Made by a program: the position numbers and the translations under genes. Under the pieces are notes generated by a model. It did no database searches, was not told the origin of the DNA, and was given only the letters and a program-made list of their open reading frames with translations. From contig JAFDBU010000143.1 in the NCBI GenBank assembly GCA_019313095.1, positions 1 through 5,976 on the forward strand: DNA of 5,976 bases, written 5' to 3'. Positions 1-5,338 of the stretch are shown piece by piece (the stretch's first letter is position 1; every line of letters begins with the position of its first letter). This DNA is from Deltaproteobacteria bacterium (GTDB lineage: Bacteria > Desulfobacterota > Desulfobulbia > Desulfobulbales > BM004).

Positions 1-139
1 TACGGTTATAAGGCACTATCGTTTTTAGGTCTTGAAGATGGCGGGACAGCGCTTGTGCCAAACGGTCAAGATCGCCGGTATTGTCCCCCAGGCTTGGGGG
101 GCTGGCTTCTATTTCATAAAGTTTTACCAAAGACTGCAT
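1..139 (-). CDS. N-terminal fragment of an unrecognised protein, cut by the window edge
   Basis: This is the first 46 codons of a minus-strand gene that continues beyond position 1. It starts with ATG at 137-139 and has a good ribosome binding site, AAGGGA (minus strand, 146-151), six bases upstream. The peptide begins MQSLVKLYEIEAS, then has a Pro/Gly-containing turn (PPSLGDNTG) and an amphipathic stretch DLDRLAQALSRHLQDLKTI that looks helical. No signal peptide or membrane segment is visible. The codons for the SPPSLG segment form a GC-rich hairpin (CCCCCA at 85-90 with TGGGGG at 95-100). I do not recognise the family. The heptad-like leucines resemble small helical chaperones or coiled-coil proteins, but that is too weak to name one. 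It is divergent from the fluoride channel gene, with 137 bases between the two starts, so they may share a regulatory region. That it is a gene rests on the start context and an open frame to the edge. Confidence 0.6.
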   Translation of the reverse strand, partial: MQSLVKLYEIEASPPSLGDNTGDLDRLAQALSRHLQDLKTIVPYNR

Positions 140-194
140 TACAATTCCCTTCGTGGCGGTATTAAAGCTGATAGCCCCTGCAGCGAGGCTTTTC

Positions 195-223
195 TTGACG
201 GAAAAAGTATTGAATGGTATGTC
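195..223 (+). promoter_or_regulatory. Candidate sigma70-type promoter for the fluoride channel gene
   Basis: TTGACG at 195-200 matches the -35 consensus at five of six bases. After a 17-base spacer comes TATGTC at 218-223, a weak -10 preceded by TGG, so it has the TGn extended -10 form. Transcription would start near 230 and leave a leader of about 47 bases. The leader contains the 10-bp palindrome TTTACGTAAA (240-249), which could be an operator, but nothing else supports that. This is read by eye only. Confidence 0.35.
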
Positions 224-276
224 TAGCCCCAAATTGCCGTTTACGTAAAATCATTTAGACTGACCCAGAATTTTTT

Positions 277-663
277 ATGCTCAATATCATCGCAATCATG
301 GCGGGAGGATCTATCGGCGCCGCATGCCGTCATGGCCTGTTTCTTTTTGTCCAGCGTTTTGCCGGACCTGTCTTTCCTGCAGGGACACTTGCCGTAAATC
401 TGCTTGGTTCGTTTCTCATTGGTTTTATCTGGTGCCTGTTCGATGAGACCCACTGGTCTCACGAATGGCGTCTTTTTATTTTTACCGGCCTGTTGGGTGG
501 CTTTACAACCTTTTCCACCTTTACGAGGGAAACCTTTCAACTGTTCAAGGTGGGAGACTGGAAAACAGGAATGGCCTACCTGACAGCCAGCAATGTTCTC
601 GGCATACTGCTGGTCTTCTGCGGCGCTATCCTCTGCAAACGACTGATCCTCATGCTGCGCTGA
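277..663 (+). CDS. crcB: CrcB/FluC fluoride ion channel
   Basis: This 128-residue protein is an inner-membrane, fluoride-selective channel of the CrcB/Fluc family, which exports toxic cytoplasmic fluoride and works as an antiparallel dual-topology dimer. The length is normal for the family. Visible signatures in order are GGSIGAACRH (10-19), GTLAVNLLGSFLIG (36-49) with the pore Asn at 41, and GLLGGFTTFSTF (71-82), which supplies the TM3 break and the phenylalanine track (F79, F82) lining the fluoride pore. Four hydrophobic segments fit: about 3-22, 34-55, 65-85 and 98-122. The ATG at 277 follows an in-frame stop at 256-258 and no clear Shine-Dalgarno; the next ATG (298) would cut into TM1, so 277 is preferred. 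Only one copy is present here, consistent with a homodimeric channel. I find no fluoride riboswitch upstream. Confidence 0.95.
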   Translation: MLNIIAIMAGGSIGAACRHGLFLFVQRFAGPVFPAGTLAVNLLGSFLIGFIWCLFDETHWSHEWRLFIFTGLLGGFTTFSTFTRETFQLFKVGDWKTGMAYLTASNVLGILLVFCGAILCKRLILMLR

Positions 664-1022
664 CCGGCTGCCGCCCTCTCCTCACACTGCAGGCCAGTCT
701 TTTCAAAAGTAATTCCGTTTTGCACAACAGAAGGATAAACGGGATACAATGTCTCAGCCTTAATGTCAAGTTCGGGTTTACAAACTCTACCTTTTATAAA
801 GTTTACAATTCACCCGGTATCTGCACCGAAACCGCAGTACCATTATGCTTGCACTGGCCTTTCCGGACTGTTACAGTATTTCTGCAAATTGTATCAATAA
901 ACCTGCAAGGTTAGCTTTAAATTATGAAATCGAATACAGTGCTGTCAGCTTCTCGAAAACATATTTTGTTGAGCGGCATTTTCGCAATGACCCCTGATTT
1001 CATTGAACCCCGCTGAACTAAT
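664..1022. other. Gene-free gap between crcB and lptF with minor repeats only
   Basis: I see no convincing coding region on either strand; a plus-strand open frame ending at 914 is the out-of-frame continuation of a frame through crcB. A 4-bp hairpin (ACTG 686-689 with CAGT 695-698) followed by TCTTTT could be a weak terminator for crcB. The 8-mer GTTTACAA occurs at 776-783 and 801-808, separated by an AT-rich stretch containing TTTATAAA. A possible promoter for lptF is TTGCAC (849-854), 17 bases, TACAGT (872-877); its -10 lies inside the small palindrome ACTGT-T-ACAGT (867-877). AACC/GGTT forms a 4-bp hairpin at about 900-912. All of these are weak. Confidence 0.5.
849..877 (+). promoter_or_regulatory. 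Weak candidate promoter for the lptFG operon
   Basis: TTGCAC at 849-854 and TACAGT at 872-877 are 17 bases apart. The -35 matches consensus at three of six bases and the -10 at four of six. The -10 overlaps the 11-base inverted repeat ACTGT-T-ACAGT. The resulting leader would be about 140 bases long. It is offered only as the best spacing found in the gap before lptF. Confidence 0.2.
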
Positions 1023-2201
1023 ATGCCCCGGTTGCTCTATACATACCTGATCAATCAGGTGCTGGCCCCTTTTTATGCCAGTCTCATTATATTAACTTCA
1101 ATACTTTTTCTAGGTAAGCTCATTCCCATACTCGATATAATTCTGGATTATAACATTGGTTTTACCGATTTTATTAGATTGTACGCCTATTTTACTCCGC
1201 AGCTCCTGCTTTTTACCCTGCCCATGTCGAGCATGATGGGTGTTATTCTGGGGACGACACATATTAATAATGAAAATGAGTTAATGGTTTTAAAGGCCAG
1301 CGGCATCAGTCTCTACAGGATGCTTCCTTCGGTTATCATCGTTGCCCTTTGCACCGCTTTGCTTACAGGACTTTTTTCCATATATCTCATTCCCTCAGGC
1401 AACAGGGCAAAATTCGAACTTGCATTCCAGCTTGCCAAACAAAAAGTTGAAAGAACAATACATGAAAAACGTTTCAGTGAAAGTTTAGGGGATATTGTTA
1501 TTTATGCCGATCGTATTGATCAGAAGACCAATACCTGGAACGGCGTTTATATCTCGGATATGCGGGACAGTCAGCATCCTGTCACGATTATTTCTAAAAG
1601 CGGCATAATTTCAGCCGATTCGAACCGTGGCACCTTCTCAATTTCCTTACAAAAAGGCATCTTAAACCGCGCCACCTCAGATGCTGACCAGACTATAAAT
1701 TTTGAACAATATGACATGGTGTTGCCGCTTGAAACTCCCAGTGCCAATCCCCTTGCCAAAGTCGGTAGATCAACCATGCTTCAGAGTGAACTCCTGGCCG
1801 AGGCAGACCGCCTGGGCGGCAATACCCGGGCGGCAGTCATCTACTTGAATGAATTCCATGAAAGGTTGGCACTGCCTATGAGCTGCTTTATACTTACGCT
1901 TCTCGGATTTCCCCTGGGCTTTCTATCCGGGCCCAGGCACAAAACCGTAGGTGTCCCGCTTGGGCTGGCAATTTTTATTTTATACTATGTCCTGCTGACC
2001 GGAGCCAGGACCCTGAGTGAATCCCTGATAATACCGGCTGCATTTGCCATGTGGCTGCCCAACAGTATATTCCTGCTCCTAACAACGTTATTCATTCGAA
2101 GTATTGCCGGAGAAAGGCATAGCATCTACATGGAAAAATTTTATGATTTCACCTATGCTGTTTCCAGTAAATTTAGCAGACGCCGAAGGAGGAGCCGATG
2201 A
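1023..2201 (+). CDS. lptF: LptF, LPS export ABC transporter permease
   Basis: This 392-residue inner-membrane permease of the YjgP/YjgQ family forms, with LptG and the LptB ATPase dimer, the LptB2FG complex that extracts lipopolysaccharide from the inner membrane and passes it to LptC/LptA. The expected architecture is visible: TM1 about 14-36, TM2 50-78, a cytoplasmic coupling segment with the signature ENELMVLKASGISLYRML (84-101), TM3 101-123, a beta-rich periplasmic domain about 130-265, then TM4-TM6 at about 282-302, 308-328 and 336-358. TM4 carries the family pattern LALPMSCFILTLLGFPLGF followed by a basic loop. The start ATG at 1023 is the first possible one after an in-frame TGA at 1014-1016, but it lacks a recognisable Shine-Dalgarno. 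The C terminus ends in RRRRRSR, whose codons contain the ribosome binding site of lptG. LptF rather than LptG is inferred from gene order and from the FERIDDF motif being in the next gene. Confidence 0.94.
   Translation: MPRLLYTYLINQVLAPFYASLIILTSILFLGKLIPILDIILDYNIGFTDFIRLYAYFTPQLLLFTLPMSSMMGVILGTTHINNENELMVLKASGISLYRMLPSVIIVALCTALLTGLFSIYLIPSGNRAKFELAFQLAKQKVERTIHEKRFSESLGDIVIYADRIDQKTNTWNGVYISDMRDSQHPVTIISKSGIISADSNRGTFSISLQKGILNRATSDADQTINFEQYDMVLPLETPSANPLAKVGRSTMLQSELLAEADRLGGNTRAAVIYLNEFHERLALPMSCFILTLLGFPLGFLSGPRHKTVGVPLGLAIFILYYVLLTGARTLSESLIIPAAFAMWLPNSIFLLLTTLFIRSIAGERHSIYMEKFYDFTYAVSSKFSRRRRRSR
2186..2194 (+). promoter_or_regulatory. Strong Shine-Dalgarno of lptG, inside the lptF C-terminal codons
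   Basis: AAGGAGGAG contains a full AGGAGG core (2187-2192) five bases before the lptG ATG at 2198. It is the best ribosome binding site in the window and lies in codons specifying the terminal arginines of LptF. Together with the ATGA stop/start overlap it shows that the two cistrons are translationally coupled, which suits a 1:1 complex. Confidence 0.85.
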
Positions 2202-3277
2202 TCCTCCTCGACCGTTACCTTTTCAAACAGTTCGCCAAATACATGTTACTTGTAATGGCAGTGCTGGTGACGGTTTATCTCTTGATCGATTTTTTTGAAC
2301 GTATTGACGATTTTGTCGAGAATCAGAAAAGTCTGGCTTTGGCTGTAAAATATTTTGCCCTCAAAATTCCTCTCATTATTGAACAGCTGACCCCCATCAT
2401 CATTCTCTTGGGCGGCATTATCGTTCTTGGCCTTTTAAACCACCGCGGTGAAATTCTTGCTTTAAAGGCGGTCGGGATCCATACTTTCCGGATCACCTTC
2501 CCAATAACCGCCACTGCCATCATCTTCACCCTGCTGACCCTGGGTTCTTCAGAGTGGATAGTACCTCCGACAACAGCCAGTACCAATGCCATTTTTTATG
2601 AACAGGTCAGGGAAGAAAAATCACCGGGTATTCTCCGGAACAATCGTTTCTATTATAAAGACGAACAGGGATTTTATTCTTTTGAAAAACATGAAACGAG
2701 CGGCAACCGCTTTGATTTTTTCATTTTTACCAGCTGGGATGAAAACTACAGCCTGGATATCTTTCTTACCGCAGACTCGGCTTTCTGGAATAACGGTATC
2801 TGGACCTTTAAAAATACCCGCGTAAAACGGAAAAACAAAGCTGGCAATTACCAAATTACCACCTATGCCAAAACAGGCTTTCCCTTAAGCGTTCAACCCG
2901 ATGAGTTTTTCATACCTGAATACAAGATAAATGAGATGTCACTTTCCGGACTTTATTCCCTTGCAAAAAACGATAATGGATCACGGGGAAACGAAGCAGG
3001 ATTGAAACTGCTTGAAAGGATTTCATTTATCTTTCTCGGCATACCGCTGCTCATGCTTGGCCTGCCGCTTCTGTTGATTGCCCATCACAGGTGGGGGCGT
3101 GATCTGTCTCTGGCCATACCCCTAAGCTGCGGTCTTGCCTTTGGAGCCTGGGGGGGATGGTCTATTCTCCAGTCTCTCGCCAAGGCTGAGATTTTAAATC
3201 ATCACCTTGCCGCTTGGTCGGTGCATCTGGTAATTGCCATAATGGGAACGTTTCTCATTTTGCAGAAAGACAGATGA
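2198..3277 (+). CDS. lptG: LptG, LPS export ABC transporter permease
   Basis: This 359-residue partner permease of LptF belongs to the LptB2FG lipopolysaccharide extractor. The N-terminal segment (about 14-31) is followed by FFERIDDF (32-39), a typical LptG-type motif after TM1. TM2 lies at about 55-79, the coupling segment NHRGEILALKAVGI at 81-94 and TM3 at 99-118. The periplasmic domain spans about 120-265, with strands such as RNNRFYYKDEQGFYSF. TM4-TM6 lie at about 270-292, 303-325 and 337-355, with GIPLLMLGLPLLLIAHHRWGR matching the conserved TM4/loop pattern. The length is normal. The gene overlaps the lptF stop by ATGA. It ends a two-gene operon: after its stop comes an octamer repeat array and then a gene of unrelated function. 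LptB and LptC are not in the window, which is common since they are often encoded elsewhere. Confidence 0.94.
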   Translation: MILLDRYLFKQFAKYMLLVMAVLVTVYLLIDFFERIDDFVENQKSLALAVKYFALKIPLIIEQLTPIIILLGGIIVLGLLNHRGEILALKAVGIHTFRITFPITATAIIFTLLTLGSSEWIVPPTTASTNAIFYEQVREEKSPGILRNNRFYYKDEQGFYSFEKHETSGNRFDFFIFTSWDENYSLDIFLTADSAFWNNGIWTFKNTRVKRKNKAGNYQITTYAKTGFPLSVQPDEFFIPEYKINEMSLSGLYSLAKNDNGSRGNEAGLKLLERISFIFLGIPLLMLGLPLLLIAHHRWGRDLSLAIPLSCGLAFGAWGGWSILQSLAKAEILNHHLAAWSVHLVIAIMGTFLILQKDR

Positions 3278-3280
3278 GAC

Positions 3281-3329
3281 TTCAGGGTTAAAGGATTAGA
3301 GGATACAAGGGGTCGAGGGACTGAAGAAG
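3281..3329 (+). repeat. Octamer repeat array A (core RAGG, period 8)
   Basis: Starting four bases after the lptG stop, the sequence reads as successive 8-base units: TTCAGGGT, TAAAGGAT, TAGAGGAT, one extra A, CAAGGGGT, CGAGGGAC and TGAAGAAG. The shared pattern is an AGG at fixed phase. The CAAGGGGT-CGAGGG pair recurs almost identically in array B. It fills most of the 75-base gap between lptG and the next gene. It is not a CRISPR array, because there are no unique spacers. Function unknown. Confidence 0.65.
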
Positions 3330-3344
3330 GGATTTTGTAGTAAC

Positions 3345-3348
3345 GGAG
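3345..3348 (+). promoter_or_regulatory. Ribosome binding site that decides the start of the HgdB-like gene
   Basis: GGAG lies four bases before the GTG at 3353, ten before an in-frame TTG at 3359 and sixteen before the first in-frame ATG at 3365. It therefore favours the GTG or the TTG over the ATG. The difference is at most four residues and does not touch any motif. Confidence 0.5.
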
Positions 3349-3352
3349 ATTT

Positions 3353-4108
3353 GTGATATTGACTATGAATTACAGAGATGTCGGTATTGTCGGTATGCCG
3401 CCGTTAGAGGTCATCAGGCAGCTGAATGCTGACAACATAACGATTCATGACCTTGACACTCCCATGGTCAGGGCTGATATAGAGTTAACCGCACCCTATC
3501 TGCCCAAGGTCTATTGTGCCATACTGCGCACCGTTGTCTTAAATGTACTCCACCTGCAACTTGATGCCGTCTATATTGACGTCGGACCGGGAAAATGCGA
3601 CTGCGCCCTGCATGTGGCAACAATTCTGGCGGACATGCTTGCCATACCGGTATTAAAGACCAGAAATGAGGATATGAAAGCTTTCGGCACCCCGATATGC
3701 CGCAGTAAAATTAGCCTGGTGCAGAAATTGGAGCGCATTACAGAAGGAGTGAAATCGGCTGAAGAACAAGGGGTCCCGGCCCCGGAATGTATACCGTCAG
3801 CCGGGTTCTGGGGAGTCCCCCCCAGAGACTTTTCCATATTGGAACTCTTTCCTGATACAACCCATGTTTACGGTTGGACCAGGTGCATGGAGAATAAAAC
3901 CCCGGCTGACCATGAACTGGAACTTCATTACAATTCTGATGTTCCGACGGTTTTCTATGCCCAGTCATTCTGTGCTAAAACGGCCCTTGCGAGACACTTG
4001 GCGCTTAAACATCCACAGGGGCTTTTTCTGGACAGTGATGTGACGGCCGGCGGCAGTGCCAAGGCAAAAATCCAGGCTTTTCTGGAATTGTCCGGAGTGG
4101 AATTGTAA
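3353..4108 (+). CDS. Compact HgdB/BcrB-like iron-sulfur protein (2-hydroxyacyl-CoA dehydratase family), substrate unknown
   Basis: This is a 251-residue soluble protein with no signal peptide or membrane segment. I read it as a shortened relative of the HgdB/BcrB family, whose members carry a [4Fe-4S] cluster on three cysteines and receive electrons from an ATP-hydrolysing activator. Three stretches fit. LPKVYCAILRTVV (50-62) matches the usual helix with the first ligand, C55. LDAVYIDVGPGKCDCALHV (70-88) matches the strand ending in the second ligand CD, here C82 or C84. SFCAKTALARHL then LFLDSDVT and AFLEL (205-247) match the C-terminal third ligand (C207), the D-strand and the final helix. 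Extra cysteines are C116, C146 and C178. Family members are usually about 330-430 residues, so roughly a quarter or more is missing, mostly between ligands two and three. The segment GFWGVPPRDFSILELFPDTTHVYGW (151-175) is distinctive and I cannot place it. An HgdC-type activator gene follows, which supports the reading. The start is probably GTG. A dehydratase function is not shown; it could be an electron carrier, reductase or cofactor-maturation protein. Confidence 0.55.
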   Translation: MILTMNYRDVGIVGMPPLEVIRQLNADNITIHDLDTPMVRADIELTAPYLPKVYCAILRTVVLNVLHLQLDAVYIDVGPGKCDCALHVATILADMLAIPVLKTRNEDMKAFGTPICRSKISLVQKLERITEGVKSAEEQGVPAPECIPSAGFWGVPPRDFSILELFPDTTHVYGWTRCMENKTPADHELELHYNSDVPTVFYAQSFCAKTALARHLALKHPQGLFLDSDVTAGGSAKAKIQAFLELSGVEL

Positions 4109-4109
4109 A

Positions 4110-4149
4110 AAAGGTCCCGAGGGTCCAAGGTTCCAAGGGGGCGAGGGAA
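4110..4149 (+). repeat. Octamer repeat array B (core CRAGG, period 8)
   Basis: Beginning one base after the TAA of the HgdB-like gene are five consecutive 8-base units: AAAGGTCC, CGAGGGTC, CAAGGTTC, CAAGGGGG and CGAGGGAA. The last two resemble CAAGGGGT-CGAGGGAC of array A in the same orientation, so arrays A and B flank the HgdB-like gene as direct repeats. Array C, 212 bases further on, is the inverted copy. Confidence 0.7.
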
Positions 4150-4360
4150 ACCGTTTCTGGGTGCTTGATAAAAATTTTACAGGAAAACTCGATGTATTTA
4201 TGATGTATTTAAATGAATTGGTGACATCCGGCATGTTATTTAGATCGAATTTAGAATTCTAAAATGTTTTAAAATATTATCATTACTTTAAGATTTATGC
4301 CCCTGGGCAATACGATACCTTTTCAAGGTATTAATCAAACACAATAAAATGCCAAGAAAT
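4150..4360. other. AT-rich non-coding spacer between inverted arrays B and C
   Basis: I see no gene here. It holds several small symmetric elements: a tandem direct repeat GATGTATTTA at 4191-4200 and 4202-4211; a perfect 14-bp palindrome TTTAGAATTCTAAA at 4250-4263; a short 5-bp hairpin TGCCC-CT-GGGCA at 4298-4309; and a 7-bp hairpin ATACCTT-TTC-AAGGTAT at 4315-4331. None is followed by a T-run, so none is a good intrinsic terminator. Any promoter for the downstream activator gene would have to be here, but I found no pair of hexamers worth listing. Confidence 0.55.
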
Positions 4361-4400
4361 AACCCTCGAATCCTTGACCCCTTGAAACCTTGAAACCTAA
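4361..4400 (-). repeat. Octamer repeat array C, inverted relative to A and B
   Basis: Read on the minus strand from 4400 the units are TTAGGTTT, CAAGGTTT, CAAGGGGT, CAAGGATT and CGAGGGTT, five octamers in perfect phase. The array ends with CGAGGG like array B. The two arrays could pair as blocks of 5-6 bp separated by 3-base internal loops. A possible TTG start codon of the following gene (4390) lies inside this array, so codons before 4401 would be repeat-derived. Confidence 0.7.
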
Positions 4401-4425
4401 TATTGAACTTAAGCATTCAAAACCC

Positions 4426-5082
4426 ATGCTTCTCGGGGATTTTGGAACATCATACAGCAAGTTTCTCAACCTGTCGTCCGCGAGGCCCAAACCTTATATT
4501 ATTGCAAGCAAGGCGCTGACCTCTGAGCATAAGGTTACCATTGCCACCGGGCACAACGGCAAGCGGTTCTCAGAGCGCTATGTCAACGAACTGACAGTGC
4601 TGGCCCGGGGAGGTGAACAGCTTATCTCTGAAAATGATTTTGTCCTCCTTGACTGCGGCAGCCGTGACATTAAATTCATTCATTATATTGACGGCCGACT
4701 CAATGACATGGGTTGGAACAGTGAATGCGGGGCCTCCATGGGATTTACCATAGAACTGCTGGCACGCTACTACGATCTTGACTACCATAAACTGTCTGTC
4801 CCGGACCGTCCTTTTTCCGTGACCTGCGGTGTTTTGGGCATGAGTCGTATCTTTGATGCCGTAGTCTCCGGAATACCCGATTCAGAAGCAGTGGCCCGAT
4901 TTGTCATGGGTATAGCAATCAATGCGTACAGGTTTGCCGGTTCACCAACAAAATTGTACCTTTCCGGAGGACTCTGTGACAATCCGCTTTTTTTAAAGAG
5001 TTTCCCCTGTAAGGTAATCCCCCTGGGACGTTTTGTGCTTCTCAAAGGTTTAGAAGCAATAGCAACACAGAGAAATGGTTAG
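4426..5082 (+). CDS. HgdC/BcrA-type ASKHA ATPase activator with [4Fe-4S] cysteines, compact form
   Basis: This 218-residue protein belongs to the BadF/BadG/BcrA/HgdC family. These ATPases form homodimers holding one [4Fe-4S] cluster at the dimer interface and couple ATP hydrolysis to low-potential electron transfer into HgdB/BcrB-type proteins. With numbering from the ATG at 4426, the phosphate-1 loop is LGDFGTSYSK (3-12). An ATGHNGK motif (41-47) matches the family's ATGYGR. The phosphate-2 region is LLDCGSRDIKFI (75-86). The first cluster cysteine is in NSECGASMG (C101), the second in SVTCGVLG (C134), with the expected helices after each. The adenosine motif is LYLSGGL (177-183), and the C-terminal LKGLEAIA matches the family's final GA-rich helix. 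It is shorter than the usual 250-270 residues, mostly between phosphate-1 and ATG. The usual GGQD is GSRD here. The frame also allows a TTG start at 4390, giving 230 residues, but those extra residues come mainly from repeat array C; neither start has a Shine-Dalgarno. It follows the HgdB-like gene and is its likely partner. Confidence 0.82.
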   Translation: MLLGDFGTSYSKFLNLSSARPKPYIIASKALTSEHKVTIATGHNGKRFSERYVNELTVLARGGEQLISENDFVLLDCGSRDIKFIHYIDGRLNDMGWNSECGASMGFTIELLARYYDLDYHKLSVPDRPFSVTCGVLGMSRIFDAVVSGIPDSEAVARFVMGIAINAYRFAGSPTKLYLSGGLCDNPLFLKSFPCKVIPLGRFVLLKGLEAIATQRNG

Positions 5083-5184
5083 CAAATATTTTAAATTGAG
5101 ATGTTTCACCTTAAAAGATTGGCAGTAATAATAAAGGAAATATGGTTTTCTGCATTGCTATTTCACCCAACCGATTATCGTAAG

Positions 5185-5268
5185 AAGCGACCGAAAAAGG
5201 AGTTTGATCTGTCTGAGCACCCGGCAAGGGGTTATAAACTCAGTGAGTTCTAAAACTCCCGGTCGCTT
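5185..5268. repeat. Long imperfect hairpin with A5 bulge and alternative inner pairings
   Basis: AAGCGACCG (5185-5193) pairs with CGGTCGCTT (5260-5268). After an unpaired AAAAA (5194-5198) on the left side only, GGAGTTT (5199-5205) pairs with AAACTCC (5253-5259), which is contiguous on the right. That gives 16 base pairs with a single one-sided bulge. Inside, CTGAG (5213-5217) can pair with CTCAG (5239-5243). Alternatives compete: AACTCA with TGAGTT (5237-5249), GAGTT with AACTC (5245-5258), and GAGTTT (5200-5205) with AAACTC (5236-5241). Such a structure suits a structured RNA, a regulatory leader or the arms of a small non-autonomous element; the sequence alone does not decide. Strand is not known. 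Confidence 0.65.
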
Positions 5269-5305
5269 TGCGAAACGTAAGGCAGTCGATCTAAGGTCGG
5301 CAAAG

Positions 5306-5338
5306 TGATTATTGGATTGTTTTGTTATCCAATAATCA
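5306..5338. repeat. Perfect 12-bp AT-rich hairpin
   Basis: TGATTATTGGAT (5306-5317) is the exact reverse complement of ATCCAATAATCA (5327-5338), with a 9-base loop. It sits 37 bases after the bulged hairpin. No T-run follows on the plus strand, and on the minus strand the hairpin is followed by CTTTGCC, so an intrinsic terminator is unlikely in either direction. It may be part of the same element as 5185-5268. Confidence 0.65.

Noticed and set aside
224..276. Possible fluoride riboswitch in the crcB leader
   Set aside because: The leader is short and I could not find the conserved pseudoknot segments of the crcB motif; only a 10-bp palindrome is present.
465..914. 149-codon plus-strand frame overlapping the end of crcB
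   Set aside because: It is out of frame over a certain crcB gene and its remainder lacks any family signature; the peptide composition looks random.
2323..2592. Minus-strand frames inside lptG and the other confirmed genes
   Set aside because: They are antisense shadows of well-supported genes and carry no family motif.
3353..4108. Naming the gene hgdB, fldB or bcrB
   Set aside because: The similarity is limited to cysteine-bearing segments, the protein is much shorter, and no second subunit or substrate gene is present.
3281..4400. CRISPR array
   Set aside because: The repeats are only 8 bases long, contiguous, degenerate and without spacers, and no cas gene is present.
4426..5082. Pantothenate kinase type III or sugar kinase for the ASKHA protein
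   Set aside because: The two cysteines followed by helices and the ATG-type motif are specific to the HgdC/BcrA activator branch.
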